A stretch of 64,000 nucleotides of DNA from Ardenticatenia bacterium (GTDB taxonomy: Bacteria; Chloroflexota; Anaerolineae; Ardenticatenales; Ardenticatenaceae). The stretch covers positions 62,001-126,000 of the forward strand of contig JAUZRY010000107.1 in assembly GCA_030949995.1 (NCBI GenBank), read 5' to 3'. This document shows, in pieces, positions 1 to 9,559 of this stretch. The number at the start of each line of letters is the position of its first letter. Within the stretch, counting starts at the first letter, position 1. The position numbers and the translations under genes were made by a program. The notes beneath the pieces were generated by a model. The model ran no database searches and had not been told where the DNA came from. It was given only the letters and a program-made list of their open reading frames with translations.

Positions 1-1023
1 CGGCAAAGTGTTCCCCCCTGGTGCCGATGAAGATCACCAACCGTCGGTCCCTCGGCATAGTGAGCGCCCACCAGCCCCTACGGGCCGTGAGGTCGGCCAC
101 CCGGCGTCCCCAGAGGCTCAAGTGGCCCACGTCGTGGCCGGGCGCCTCGGCCACCAGGACCAGGTGGAGGGCATTCAACTCGTACCCGAGCGTGCGGGCG
201 CGGGCCCGGATGACGGGCTCCTCCTCGTTTGCCAGGATGACGTCGAGCAAATCAGCTTGAATGGCCTGGCGCGCTTCGGTCACTGCTTGGAGCTTGGCCA
301 ATTCCATGGCCAAGGCGGCCGCCCTCGGACGGCTACCAGTTGGGAGAAGCGGTCTAACCGTTCGGGCACGTCCACAAGCCACAGCGTGCCCACCTGACGC
401 CCGCCCACGTGCACGGCCACCTCCACCCGCTCGGTGTGGCCGTCGGCGCGGCCGGGATTCAGGGGGGCCTCGGTGAAGAGGGTGCCGTCGAGGAGTTTGA
501 GCTCGGCCTGGTGACCGGTCAGGCGCACCACGTTGGCCAACACGCCCTTGACCCCCTCCCCTTGGGCCACGCACTGTGTCAGGCGGCGGAGCAATTCGGC
601 CGCGCGTGCCTCTTCTTGGGCCTCCGGGTCGCTGATCAAGCGCACGACCGCTCTGGCCACACGGGCCAAGTCGGCCGAGGCGGGGAGCTCGAAGAGGGGA
701 ATGCCCACTTCATCGGCTCGGGCACGGGCTCCGGCATCTACCGGCGGAAAGGTGGCCAGAGCGCTCACGGGGATTTCGGCCAGGGCGCTCACCACACGGG
801 TCAGGGTGAGGGAGGGCGTGAAGACCCTGGCCGCCTTAAGGTCCAACAGCGCCAGCTCCTCGGCGCTCAGGCCGGGGAACAGGGGCAGCGTGTGGCCGCT
901 GGGGCGTGCCCAGCGCACCGGACGGCCCAGGCCAGCGCCGCCAGCCACCAAGCGCGTGCCCAGTGGCAGGGCCATGCGCCACACGTCACGCACCGTGGGA
1001 GGCACAAAGTCGTTCATGGTCAT
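1..1023 (-). CDS. PucR-family transcriptional regulator, frameshifted and cut by the window edge
   Basis: The first ~230 residues (from ATG 1023 or 1017) contain a purine-catabolism-regulator-like domain followed by a GAF-like region ending 'RLDRFSQLVAV'. The annotated frame then stops at 280. Shifting by one base near position 325 restores an open frame to the window edge ('AAALAMELAKLQAVTEARQA'), typical of the linker before the C-terminal PucR helix-turn-helix, which lies outside the window. Family members activate purine or amine catabolism genes, but the ligand cannot be read here. It lies 40 bp downstream of sbcC on the same strand. The break is probably a sequencing error; a real pseudogene is possible. 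Confidence 0.75.
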
Positions 1024-1063
1024 GGGCGCCCCATTTCGGCCCTTCCCGTCCAGGACCACGCGG

Positions 1064-3634
1064 CTACGCGGTCACGTGGACACGGCTTCCGCGCTCGTCC
1101 TTCACCACGTCAATGCGGGCCGGGAAGGCGTCCTTCAGCTCCTCAATGTGGGTAATGACCAAGATGCGGGCGAATTCGTCCTGAATGGCGTTGATGGCTG
1201 CGATGAGCCGCTCGCGCCCCGTGCGGTCTTGAGATCCGAAGCCTTCGTCAATGAAGAGGGTTTGGAGCCGCGCACCGGCCCGCCGTGCCAACAGCTTGCT
1301 CATGGCAATGCGCAGGGCAAAGTTCACCCGAAAGGCCTCGCCGCCGCTGTAGAGCTCGTAGGGGCGGGCGCCGTGTTCGTCCCCGATGATGATGTCGAGG
1401 GTTTCAACCACAGTGCCCCGTTGGGTTTCGCGCTGAGTTTCCAGGCGCACGTACATGCGCCCGTCGGTCATCATGCCCAGGAGGCGGTTGGCCTCATCTT
1501 CGATCTCGGGCAACACGGCTTCGATGATCATCGCCTGCAATCCGCGCTTGCCAAACGCCTCCTGGAGGGCCTGAAAGGCCCACAGGCGCTCCTGCCACCT
1601 GTGCAGCTCCCGGCGTTTGGCCTCTTGCTTTTCAGCCTGGCGGCGGGCGTACTCCAGCCGCTGTTGGGCGCTTCCCAGCCTGACTTGTGCGGCGGCCAGT
1701 TCGCCCTCCAAGTGGGTCACCGTTCTCCTGAGTTCCTCCTCCTGCCGGCGCAGGGTGTGCCCGCCCTCCAACTCCAGAAGCAGGCGTGCCCGTCGTCTCT
1801 CCAGCTCGGCTTGCTCCTCGCGCGCGCGCCGGAGGCGGGCACTCACGTCCTCCAGGGCTTCGCGGTCCCGGGCAATCTGTTCCCGGGCCACGCGCAGCCG
1901 GTTCCACGCCTCCTCGGCGGGTTCGAGGTCACGCGCGCGGCGTTCGGCGTCATCGTGGGCACGGCGGTCATAGCCCAGGTTGTGGGCTTCTTCGTCCAGT
2001 TGGGCCAAGCGCGCGTGGGCCTCGTGGGCGTAGTCTCGCCGGTCAAGCCGGCGTCGGAGCGCGTCCACGTCGGCCCGGGCCTGCTGTTGGCGCCGGCGCA
2101 CGGCCTCGGCCTGTTCGAGGCGCTGTTCCAGCCTGGCCAGCTCCCGGTCGAGCTGGGGTCGTTTGACGTGGAGTTGCGCTTCGAGCTCCTTCACGGCGTT
2201 CTCGTGGGCCTCGAGTTCGGCTTTCAGGGCTTGCAGGCGCTCCCAGTTGTGGCGGTACCGGTCCCCCAGGGCCGTGCCCTCCGCGCGGATGTCGGCGAGG
2301 AGCTGTTGCCGGCGTTGGTCGCTGAGGGGCTGGCGGCACACGGGACACATGGCGTCATGCTCTTCCTCGAGGAGTTGAATGCGCTCTTTGAGCTGTTCCA
2401 TTTCCTGCCGAAGGCGGTTGTTCTCGGCGATAAGCTCGCCCCGTTCCTCCTGAGCGGCGTCACGGGCAGCGCGCAACGCCGCCAAGCGGTGCACCAGGTC
2501 ATCAAGTTCGGCGCGTCGGCGCTCCAGCGCCTCCCGCCGGGCGACAATTTCCTGAACGCGGGCGAGCTCGGCCTGACATTGGGCCACTACTTGCTCCTTG
2601 TGGTGAAGTTCCCGCTCCAGACGGTGGCGGGCCTCGTCAATGTGGCGCTGAACGTCGCGCCGCTCTTCCTGGAGGTCGAGGAGTTCGCGCATCTTCCGGT
2701 TCCAGTGCTCCAGCTCGCGGCGGGCCTCCTGAAGTTGGTGGTAGGCGCTCTCGATCTCCTCGGCGCGGTGCAGCAGGGCCTGGTGCTCCTGCAGGCCGGC
2801 CTCCAACGCTTGCTGCCGCCGGCTCAGCTTCTGGAGCTCCGCGTGCAACTCCTGGATCCGCCGTTCCACGCGGAGTCGCTCCTCATCACGGGCCTCCAGC
2901 TTCCTCAGTTGATCACGCACGCGACGCAAGTTTGCCTCAGCGGCCTCCAAGGCCTGGCGGGCGTCCCGGACGGCGTGTTCGGCCTTTTCGACGGCCTTCT
3001 CCCGCTCCTCAATGGTGGCAGCCTCCCGCTCGATCTCCTCCAGCTCACGCCTTAGGAATTCGACCTGTCCTTCGGCTTCCTTGGCCTTGTCACGCGCCCG
3101 CTGCTCATACGCATCGTACACGTCGAGCCCCAAGATGTCGGCCAGAATCTCCTTGCGTTTGCCGGGCCGCTTGGTGGTGAACTCGTCGGCACGCCCTTGG
3201 AGGATGAAGGCTGAGTTGATGAAGGTATCGTAATCAACCCGCAGGAGCGCGTTGATCTTGGCCTGCGTTTCCCGCAAGTTGTTGCCGCTGATGGGGATGA
3301 AGAGGGTGCCATTGTGAAGCTGAAGCTCCAGGAGGGTTTGTCCGCGGCCACCACGGCCGGCGCGTGTGCGGCGGCGGATCACGCGATACCGCTGGTCGTT
3401 GAGCTCGAACTCAAAGCGCACTTCCGCCTCATCCTCGCCCCACGTGATCAGGTCGTCGTCCCGGCGTGCCCGCGATTTTCCCCACAGCGCCCACGTGATG
3501 GCGTCGAGCAGAGCCGACTTGCCGTGGCCATTGTCCCCCACCAGGGAGGCCACGTGCAACTGCGAGAAGTCCACCTCGTTGTGTTCGCCACGGTAGCTCA
3601 TGAAGTTTCGCAACACCAGGCGAAGTGGAATCAT
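1064..3634 (-). CDS. sbcC: SbcC/Rad50-type SMC-like ATPase
   Basis: The 856-residue protein starts with a Walker A region (GDNGHGKSALLDAIT), then two long Glu/Arg-rich coiled-coil arms separated by a CPVC zinc hook about halfway. It ends with the ABC signature (LYSGGEAFRVNFALRIA) and Walker B/D-loop (LFIDEGFGSQD). This is the layout of SbcC/Rad50, which works with the SbcD/Mre11 nuclease on DNA ends and hairpins. It is somewhat shorter than E. coli SbcC. The ATG at 3634 is preceded by GGAGG six bases upstream; the ORF track extends to a TTG at 3640. No sbcD lies next to it: gltX is divergent on one side and a PucR regulator follows on the other. Confidence 0.93.
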   Translation of the reverse strand: MIPLRLVLRNFMSYRGEHNEVDFSQLHVASLVGDNGHGKSALLDAITWALWGKSRARRDDDLITWGEDEAEVRFEFELNDQRYRVIRRRTRAGRGGRGQTLLELQLHNGTLFIPISGNNLRETQAKINALLRVDYDTFINSAFILQGRADEFTTKRPGKRKEILADILGLDVYDAYEQRARDKAKEAEGQVEFLRRELEEIEREAATIEEREKAVEKAEHAVRDARQALEAAEANLRRVRDQLRKLEARDEERLRVERRIQELHAELQKLSRRQQALEAGLQEHQALLHRAEEIESAYHQLQEARRELEHWNRKMRELLDLQEERRDVQRHIDEARHRLERELHHKEQVVAQCQAELARVQEIVARREALERRRAELDDLVHRLAALRAARDAAQEERGELIAENNRLRQEMEQLKERIQLLEEEHDAMCPVCRQPLSDQRRQQLLADIRAEGTALGDRYRHNWERLQALKAELEAHENAVKELEAQLHVKRPQLDRELARLEQRLEQAEAVRRRQQQARADVDALRRRLDRRDYAHEAHARLAQLDEEAHNLGYDRRAHDDAERRARDLEPAEEAWNRLRVAREQIARDREALEDVSARLRRAREEQAELERRRARLLLELEGGHTLRRQEEELRRTVTHLEGELAAAQVRLGSAQQRLEYARRQAEKQEAKRRELHRWQERLWAFQALQEAFGKRGLQAMIIEAVLPEIEDEANRLLGMMTDGRMYVRLETQRETQRGTVVETLDIIIGDEHGARPYELYSGGEAFRVNFALRIAMSKLLARRAGARLQTLFIDEGFGSQDRTGRERLIAAINAIQDEFARILVITHIEELKDAFPARIDVVKDERGSRVHVTA

Positions 3635-3704
3635 CGACAACCTCCAACACCCTGGGCTCGGGAGCGTGCGGCGGCCAGTGGGGCAACGGCGGTTGACCGG
3701 CTAC

Positions 3705-3733
3705 ATATTACCACACCCCCGCGATGGAAACAA
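3705..3733 (-). promoter_or_regulatory. putative sigma70 promoter for sbcC
   Basis: Reading the minus strand, TTGTTT (3733-3728) and TAATAT (3710-3705) are separated by 17 bp, about 70 bp upstream of the sbcC start in the divergent spacer with gltX. This is a match to consensus only. Confidence 0.45.
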
Positions 3734-3800
3734 AGGGCAAGTTGTCAGAACGCCCCCAGCATATGTGGGCGGAGGAAGTGGGCAAATGTCAGGGGAATGG

Positions 3801-3806
3801 TATAAT
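3801..3806 (+). promoter_or_regulatory. putative -10 element for gltX
   Basis: A perfect TATAAT lies 59 bp upstream of the gltX ATG. No good -35 hexamer is seen 16-18 bp upstream, so the call rests on the -10 alone. Confidence 0.4.
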
Positions 3807-3864
3807 AACGGCCCCACTCCAGGGGACATACGTCAGCACATGGAGCCACAAGGTGAGGTGAACG

Positions 3865-5364
3865 ATGGCAGCACAAGTGCGCGTGCGCTTTGCGCCGAGC
3901 CCCACGGGCTACCTGCACGTGGGCGGGGCGCGCACAGCGCTCTTCAACTGGCTCTGGGCCCGCCACACCGGGGGCACCTTCATCCTGCGCGTCGAGGACA
4001 CGGACCGCAAGCGCTACGTGCCCGACTCGCTCGAGGACATCCAGGAGAGCCTGCGCTGGCTGGGCATCACGTGGGACGAGGGCCCAGGGGTAGGCGGCCC
4101 ATACGGCCCCTATTTCCAAAGTGAACGCCTGGCGCTCTACCACCGCTACGCCGAGGAGCTGGTGAACCGGGGAGCGGCCTACCGGTGCTACTGCTCGCCC
4201 GAGCGCTTGGCCCGCGTGCGCCAGGAGCGCCAGCGGCGCGGGGAACCGCCCGGATACGACCGCCGGTGCCGGTACCTGTCCGCAGAGGAACGGGCACGCC
4301 TGGAGGCGGAGGGCCTCGCCTCGGTGGTGCGCCTCAAGGTCCCCGAGAGGGGCACCACGGTTGTCCGGGACCTGTTGCGGGGCGAGATCGCCTTCGAGAA
4401 CGCCACCCTTGAGGACGTGGTGCTCCTCAAGAGCGACGGCTATCCCACCTATCACTTGGCCGTGGTGGTGGACGATCACCTGATGGAGATCAGCCACGTG
4501 ATGCGGGCCGACGAGTGGATTTCGAGCTTTCCCCTGCACGCGCTCATCTACCGAGCCCTCGAGTGGGAGCTGCCCACCTTCGTCCACTTGCCCATGATCC
4601 TGGACCCCAGCGGCACGGGCAAGCTGAGCAAGCGCAAGCAGAAGCGCGCCGACGGCCAGGTGGCGGACAACATGACGACGGTGCGCGAGTTCCGCGAGGC
4701 CGGCTACCTGCCCGAAGCCCTCTTCAACTTCATCGCCACCCTGGGGTGGGCCTACAGCGGCACCCAAGAGATCTTCAGCGTGGACGAAGCCATTGCCCGC
4801 TTTGAACTCGAAGACATCCGCAAGGCACCGGCTGTCTTCTCCTACGAGAAGCTGGAGTGGATGAACGGTGTCTACATCCGCGCCCTCGCGCCCGAGGAGC
4901 TCGCCCGCCGGCTGGTGCCCTTCATGGCCAAGGCGGGCATCGAGGTGGAGGCTGAGGCCCTCTTGCCTCTCATCCCCCTGGTCCAAGAGCGGCTGAAGAC
5001 GCTGGCCGATGGCCCCTCGTATCTGGATTTCTTCTTCCAGGAGGTGGAAGTCCCCCCGCCCGCGCTCTTCATCCACAAGAAGATGGACCTGGAGCGCACA
5101 GTGCGGGCGCTGGGGGCCGCACGCGAGGTGCTGGCCCAAGTCGTGTGGGAGGAAGAGGCCATTGAAACTCACCTGCGCCAACTCGCCAAGGCATTGGGCC
5201 TGAAGCCCGGCCATCTCTTTCAGCCCATCCGCGTGGCCACAACGGGCAAGCGAGTGGCGCCCCCGCTCTTCGGCACCCTCTACCACCTGGGACGGGAGCG
5301 CGTGCTCGCGCGCGTGGACCGGGCCATCGCCGCCCTGAAGCGCGCCCTCGCCCGACAGGAGTAG
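3865..5364 (+). CDS. gltX: glutamate--tRNA ligase
   Basis: The 499-residue class I aminoacyl-tRNA synthetase charges tRNA-Glu in the cytoplasm. It opens with RFAPSPTGYLHVGGARTALF, in which HVGG (residues 18-21) is the HIGH motif, and has KLSKR (residues 253-257) as the KMSKS loop. The length is normal for bacterial GltX. The C-terminal part is the helical anticodon-binding region. The start ATG follows AAGGTGAGGTG. Whether it is discriminating (GluRS) or also charges tRNA-Gln cannot be decided from sequence reading. The next gene begins 3 bp after the stop, so the two are co-transcribed. Confidence 0.97.
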   Translation: MAAQVRVRFAPSPTGYLHVGGARTALFNWLWARHTGGTFILRVEDTDRKRYVPDSLEDIQESLRWLGITWDEGPGVGGPYGPYFQSERLALYHRYAEELVNRGAAYRCYCSPERLARVRQERQRRGEPPGYDRRCRYLSAEERARLEAEGLASVVRLKVPERGTTVVRDLLRGEIAFENATLEDVVLLKSDGYPTYHLAVVVDDHLMEISHVMRADEWISSFPLHALIYRALEWELPTFVHLPMILDPSGTGKLSKRKQKRADGQVADNMTTVREFREAGYLPEALFNFIATLGWAYSGTQEIFSVDEAIARFELEDIRKAPAVFSYEKLEWMNGVYIRALAPEELARRLVPFMAKAGIEVEAEALLPLIPLVQERLKTLADGPSYLDFFFQEVEVPPPALFIHKKMDLERTVRALGAAREVLAQVVWEEEAIETHLRQLAKALGLKPGHLFQPIRVATTGKRVAPPLFGTLYHLGRERVLARVDRAIAALKRALARQE

Positions 5365-5367
5365 CTC

Positions 5368-6615
5368 ATGAGACTCTTGGACGCGCTGATTCCAGCCCCT
5401 TTCGTGGTGCCACGCTACGACGGGCGCAGCATTGCCAACATCCCGGCCACCTTCGGTGCCCTGTGGGATGTGCCCGTGAGTCCCCTGCCCCCGCTGGCAA
5501 CGGAACTGTGGGAGCCCTTGGTGGGCAACGGGGTGGACCGCGTGCTCTTCATCCTGCTCGACGCCGTGGGCTGGCACCGAATGGGCCGCGCCCTGGCCCA
5601 GGATAAGAGCACCACCCGGTGGCTGGCGCGCGCGGGGGCCATTGTGGAGCCCATTACCTCCATCTTCCCCAGCACCACCGCGGCCGCCCTGACCACCATT
5701 TGGACAGGCACGCCGCCGGCCCAACACGGCATAGTGGGATACACCTTGTGGCTCAGGGAGTTCGGCGTCGTGGTCCAGATGATTGAGCTCCAGGGGGCAC
5801 GCCGGGGCTTGGGCGCCGACTTGTTGGCGGCCGGCTTGGACCCGGCGTCGTTCGTGCCGGTGCCAACTTTGGCCCAACGGCTCAGCGCTGCCGGCATTTC
5901 TCTGGTGGTGCTCATCGGCGCGGACATCCACGGCAGCGGGCTCAGCCGGCTCCACTTTCGGGGCACCGAACGGGTGATCCCCTACGCGGGCCTGGGGGAC
6001 TGCTTGGCCATCCTGCGCGCCGTGTTGGAGGAGTCACAAGGGAAGCGGGCCTTATTGGCCGCCTACTGGCCCTCGTTTGACACCCTGAGCCACCTGCACG
6101 GGCCCGAAGTGACCAACTGGGACGCCGAGTGGCGCGTGGTGACCACGGCACTGCGCGACGTGCTCCTTCATGAGCTCAGCCCGGCCGCCCGGCGACGCAC
6201 GCTGGTGGTGATCACGGCCGACCACGGCCACAACACTGTCCAAGAGGAGCGGCTGGTGGTACTCGAACGCCACCAGGAGCTGGCCGACGCTCTCCTCATC
6301 GAGCCCACCGGGGACAGCCGGGCACCCTACCTCCACGTGCGCAACGGCCACCGAGACGTGGCTCGCCACTATGTGGAGGAACATTTGCACCAGGCCTTCC
6401 ACGTGTTGGATTCGGAGGAGGCCCTGCACGCTGGGCTGTGGGGGCCCGGTGCTCCCATGCCAGAGGTGCCCTTTCGCGTGGGTGACCTCGTGCTGCTGGC
6501 CCGTGACGGTTATGCACTCGAGCACAGCCCGCGCACGATGCCCATGAGGGGCCGGCACGGGGGCCTGCTGCCAGACGAGGCGTTGGTGCCGTGGATCGCC
6601 TTTCGGTTGGACTGA
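5368..6615 (+). CDS. alkaline-phosphatase-superfamily hydrolase (phosphodiesterase/nucleotide pyrophosphatase type)
   Basis: The 415-residue protein matches the type I phosphodiesterase/nucleotide pyrophosphatase branch. An early metal-binding Asp sits in FILLDAVGWHR, a candidate nucleophile Thr in PSTTAAALTTIWTGT with the family's PAQHGIVGYT after it, and the distal metal ligands in DTLSHLHGP and ITADHGHN. No signal peptide is evident, so it is probably cytoplasmic. Substrate is unknown; nucleotide- or phospholipid-like phosphodiesters are typical of the family. It starts 3 bp after the gltX stop. It converges with infA, whose stop is 60 bp away. Confidence 0.85.
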   Translation: MRLLDALIPAPFVVPRYDGRSIANIPATFGALWDVPVSPLPPLATELWEPLVGNGVDRVLFILLDAVGWHRMGRALAQDKSTTRWLARAGAIVEPITSIFPSTTAAALTTIWTGTPPAQHGIVGYTLWLREFGVVVQMIELQGARRGLGADLLAAGLDPASFVPVPTLAQRLSAAGISLVVLIGADIHGSGLSRLHFRGTERVIPYAGLGDCLAILRAVLEESQGKRALLAAYWPSFDTLSHLHGPEVTNWDAEWRVVTTALRDVLLHELSPAARRRTLVVITADHGHNTVQEERLVVLERHQELADALLIEPTGDSRAPYLHVRNGHRDVARHYVEEHLHQAFHVLDSEEALHAGLWGPGAPMPEVPFRVGDLVLLARDGYALEHSPRTMPMRGRHGGLLPDEALVPWIAFRLD

Positions 6616-6675
6616 GCGGAAGGAGCAGGCGGGGAAGCTGTGCGCGGCGAGTGACCACGGGGGCACAGCCAGGGG

Positions 6676-6912
6676 TTACGAGGGGGTTTTTTTGCTGTCA
6701 CGGTAGCGGTACACGATCCGCCCCCGCTCCAGGTCGTAGGGGGAAAGCTCCAAGCGCACGCGGTCACCTAAGGTCACGCGAATGTAGTTTTTGCGCATCT
6801 TGCCGGACAGATAGCCCAGGATCTCCTGCCCGTTGTCCAGTTGGACGCGGAACATGGTATTGGGCAGTGCCTCCACAATAGTGCCGTCCACGTACAGTTT
6901 CTCACTCGTCAT
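6676..6912 (-). CDS. infA: translation initiation factor IF-1
   Basis: The 78-residue S1/OB-fold protein has the typical IF-1 core ([19 protein letters not shown] and [16 protein letters not shown]). IF-1 binds the 30S A site and helps IF-2/IF-3 select initiator tRNA. A few extra residues (RDSKKTPS) extend the C-terminus beyond the usual 71-73. The ATG follows AAGGAGG. It lies 27 bp downstream of the acylphosphatase gene rather than in the ribosomal-protein operon where infA is often found. Confidence 0.96.
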   Translation of the reverse strand: MTSEKLYVDGTIVEALPNTMFRVQLDNGQEILGYLSGKMRKNYIRVTLGDRVRLELSPYDLERGRIVYRYRDSKKTPS

Positions 6913-6939
6913 AGGGCCTCCTTCATCGGTGCGTTCGGG

Positions 6940-7248
6940 TTACGGTGACCACCCAAAGGGGGTACGCCGGACCTCAAAACGGGATTGTCCGCCCGTTGGG
7001 GGTTCTTCATCCACATCGACGTGGGTGACCCGCGCGGCCGGGGGTCCCCGGTGGGCCCAGCGAACCAGTGCGTCCACCGCCTCTGGCGGCCCCTCAGCGA
7101 CGAATTCCACCCGCCCGTCGGGCAGATTGCGCACCCAACCACCCACACCCAGGCGCAACGCCTCCTGCTGCATGGAAACGCGGAAGAAGACGCCTTGGAC
7201 GCGCCCACTGATGAACCCGTGGATCCGTTTCCGGCCCGGCGCGCTCAT
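6940..7248 (-). CDS. acyP: acylphosphatase
   Basis: The 102-residue protein hydrolyses acylphosphates such as carbamoyl phosphate. The phosphate cradle and catalytic Arg lie in GRVQGVFFR (Arg23), and the catalytic Asn in GWVRNL (Asn41). The usual GRVQGVGFR motif has Phe in place of the second Gly here. The ORF track runs further upstream, but the ATG at 7248 gives a normal length, has GAGGAG before it, and lies downstream of the strong promoter at 7300-7328. It leads the two-gene unit with infA. Confidence 0.93.
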   Translation of the reverse strand: MSAPGRKRIHGFISGRVQGVFFRVSMQQEALRLGVGGWVRNLPDGRVEFVAEGPPEAVDALVRWAHRGPPAARVTHVDVDEEPPTGGQSRFEVRRTPFGWSP

Positions 7249-7299
7249 CGGGCTCCTCACGCCCCCATCTCTACATAAGTTCCCCGGCACGCCGGTGGG

Positions 7300-7328
7300 A
7301 TTGTACCATGCGGCCTCAGAGTTGTCAA
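7300..7328 (-). promoter_or_regulatory. strong sigma70 promoter for acyP-infA
   Basis: On the minus strand, TTGACA (7328-7323) and TACAAT (7305-7300) are separated by exactly 17 bp, about 50 bp upstream of the acylphosphatase ATG. The -35 is perfect and overlaps the stop region of the upstream FAH gene. Confidence 0.8.
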
Positions 7329-8104
7329 TCGCCTGGGACGTCCGCCTCAGCACGCACCGAATTGCACAACACGCCCACGCCTTCCACTTCGATTTCCACC
7401 ACATCCCCGGGCACCAGCGGTCCAACGCCGGCCGGAGTGCCGGTGAGGAGCACATCGCCGGGCTCCAAGGTCATCACGGCGGTGACAGCCGCAATGAGGT
7501 GGGGAATGGCGAAGACCATGTCGCGCGTGTTGCCGTGTTGGCGCACTTCTCCGTTCACCCGGGCGATCACGTCCACGGCACGGGGGTCCACATCCGTGAC
7601 AATCCAGGGGCCCAGGGGACAGAACGTGTCGAAGCCCTTGGCCCGTGTCCACTGGCCATCGCTGAACTGGAGGTCACGGGCCGTCACGTCGTTGGCACAG
7701 GTGTAGCCGAGCACCACGTCCCACGCACTCTCGTCAGGCCGCACGTGGCGGCAGCGCCGGCCGATAACTACGGCCAATTCCGCCTCGTGCTCCACGTGTC
7801 GGCTGAGGCGGGGGAGTCGAATGACTTCGCCTGTGCCGATGACGGCACTGGGGGGCTTGAGGAAGAGCAATGGCTCCTTGGGCACCTCGGCGTTGTGTTC
7901 GGCCGCGTGGGCGGCGTAGTTGCGGCCCACACAGACGATCTTGCTCGGTTGCACAGGGGCCAGAAGCTGCACCTCGGACAACGGGGCCACGTGGGTGCCC
8001 CGCTGCCATTCCCGGAACACATCACCGTCCAAACGATATACGTCCTCACCGTCCAACACGCCGGTGGCCACCAGGCCACGATAGGCAAAGCGCACAATGT
8101 TCAT
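7325..8104 (-). CDS. fumarylacetoacetate hydrolase (FAH) family protein
   Basis: The 259-residue protein has the short N-terminal cap and catalytic core of FAH-family acylpyruvases and 2-hydroxyhepta-2,4-diene-1,7-dioate isomerases. Visible markers are [28 protein letters not shown] with acidic metal ligands, [14 protein letters not shown], and the closing [12 protein letters not shown]. The family cleaves C-C bonds of beta-diketo acids or decarboxylates oxaloacetate; the exact substrate cannot be assigned. It follows the MgtC-DUF4010 gene by 33 bp, so the two may share a transcript, although no functional link is obvious. Confidence 0.9.
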   Translation of the reverse strand: MNIVRFAYRGLVATGVLDGEDVYRLDGDVFREWQRGTHVAPLSEVQLLAPVQPSKIVCVGRNYAAHAAEHNAEVPKEPLLFLKPPSAVIGTGEVIRLPRLSRHVEHEAELAVVIGRRCRHVRPDESAWDVVLGYTCANDVTARDLQFSDGQWTRAKGFDTFCPLGPWIVTDVDPRAVDVIARVNGEVRQHGNTRDMVFAIPHLIAAVTAVMTLEPGDVLLTGTPAGVGPLVPGDVVEIEVEGVGVLCNSVRAEADVPGD

Positions 8105-8137
8105 GGTATCCCTCCCTCACGTTGCGCTCAGGTGGTA

Positions 8138-9442
8138 TCACGTTTGGAAAAAGGCCACGGCCACAGCTAGGCTCCCCATCACAGCCAGCACGCCGAAGCC
8201 GTAGGCGGTGGGCGTGCGGATGGGCCGAGCTCCTAAGGTGTACGCCATGGTCGCCTTGGCCAGGGTGTTGCCCAGGGTGGCGAAGAGAATCGCGATGGCC
8301 GCGCTCATCACGCTGAGCCCCCCGGTGGAGGCGGTGTTGGCCAGGGAGAGCACGATGGCATCAACGCCCACAAGGCCCGTGAGCAGGCTGGCCACAAAGA
8401 GCCCTACAGTGCCTAAGTAAAGCTCAGCAAATTTCACTATAAAGGAAACGACCACGAAGATCACGGTGAACCGAATGGCCCCGCTCAAGTTGAGGGGGTT
8501 CTCCAGGGTCACGCCTCGCTCGTCAGCCGGCAACCGGTAGACTTGCCAGAGCACGATGAAGGTGATCAGGCCGGACACGGTGAGGCCCAACAGGTAAGGC
8601 AACGTGGCCCAGAACAGCGCGGGGTTCAGGATCAGGAGGAGGACAGCCACCCGCGGGTACATGACCGTGGAGGCGAGGATGAGGGCCACGCCCAAGGCCG
8701 GCGCCAGGCGCGGCGTGCTGTGGCTGCGTTCGGCAAAACTCAGCGTTGTGGCCGTGCTGGAGACCATGCCCCCCAGCAACCCTGTCATCCAGAGGGCTCG
8801 ATGGGGACCCACGGCCTTGATGGCCAAGTAGCCCCCAAAGCTCACCCCGGAGATGAGCACCACGAGCAACCAGATGCGGTAGGGATTGAGCACCTGATAG
8901 GGGTCGAGGGGTCTGTTGGGCAGAATGGGCAGAATCACCACGGTGATGAGGGCGAACTGAAGGGTGGCCAACAGGTCCTCGTGAGTGAGGCTGCGAGCTA
9001 GTTCGTGAAGGGTGCGCTTGAGGGAGAGGAGCAACGTCACCACGACGGTGATGGCGCTGGCCAGAGTGCCCCATCCCCAGTAGCTGAGGCTGCCCAGCAT
9101 GAAGACGAGCAGGATGGTCACTTCCGTGGTGATACCTTCACTGCGGTCACCCCGCTCATCGGTGAGGCGGCGCATGTAGGTCACGCCCACGAGGACGGCC
9201 ATGCCCCCGAAGGCAACGGCGAACACAGTGGGCGATTCCAGCGTGTGGGCCACGAAGGCGGCCAGCGCGCCCAACAGCGAGATGAGGGGAAAGGTCCGAA
9301 TGCCGGCAAAGGCACGCTCAACCTCGGCCACGTGCTGCTGGGCGTACTCGCGCTCCAGTCCGACCAGCCCGCCAAGGGCCATGGCAAGGCCGAAGCGAAA
9401 CCAGAGATCAATGTTGGGCACCAACTCGGTGAGCCATTCCAT
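8138..9442 (-). CDS. MgtC/SapB-like plus DUF4010 multi-pass membrane protein
   Basis: The 434-residue protein has an N-terminal MgtC/SapB-like segment (FGLAMALGGLVGLEREYAQQ and GIRTFPLISLLGALAAF). A DUF4010 region follows (LPNRPLDPYQVLNPYRIW and GGMVSSTATTLSFAERS), with about 12 hydrophobic segments in total. The start ATG 9442 is preceded by AAGGACA; the ORF track adds 35 unlikely residues upstream. Members are inner-membrane proteins of unproven function, sometimes linked to magnesium or acid stress. It is upstream of and probably co-transcribed with the FAH gene. Confidence 0.8.
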   Translation of the reverse strand: MEWLTELVPNIDLWFRFGLAMALGGLVGLEREYAQQHVAEVERAFAGIRTFPLISLLGALAAFVAHTLESPTVFAVAFGGMAVLVGVTYMRRLTDERGDRSEGITTEVTILLVFMLGSLSYWGWGTLASAITVVVTLLLSLKRTLHELARSLTHEDLLATLQFALITVVILPILPNRPLDPYQVLNPYRIWLLVVLISGVSFGGYLAIKAVGPHRALWMTGLLGGMVSSTATTLSFAERSHSTPRLAPALGVALILASTVMYPRVAVLLLILNPALFWATLPYLLGLTVSGLITFIVLWQVYRLPADERGVTLENPLNLSGAIRFTVIFVVVSFIVKFAELYLGTVGLFVASLLTGLVGVDAIVLSLANTASTGGLSVMSAAIAILFATLGNTLAKATMAYTLGARPIRTPTAYGFGVLAVMGSLAVAVAFFQT

Positions 9443-9499
9443 GTGTCCTTGACCTTTAACGCGAATGTGTCCGCCAGGACGCGCTCCCCGGACGACGCC

Positions 9500-9540
9500 A
9501 AAGAGAAAAGCCGGGCCACGAAGCGCACCGTGCCCGGCTT
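9500..9540 (-). terminator. Rho-independent terminator after pckA
   Basis: On the minus strand, AAGCCGGGC (9540-9532) pairs with GCCCGGCTT (9516-9508) and is followed by TTCTCTTT. It lies 20 bp past the pckA stop, between pckA and the next minus-strand gene. Confidence 0.75.
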
Positions 9541-9559
9541 CGGCCAACGGGCGGGCCGG

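Noticed and set aside
533-3055. 840-residue plus-strand ORF opposite sbcC
   Set aside because: It is the antisense shadow of a GC-rich coiled-coil gene; the minus strand has complete SbcC motifs and a ribosome site.
3745-5955. 736-residue minus-strand ORF opposite gltX
   Set aside because: Antisense shadow; no recognisable domain, composition rich in His/Gln/Gly typical of reversed GC-rich genes.
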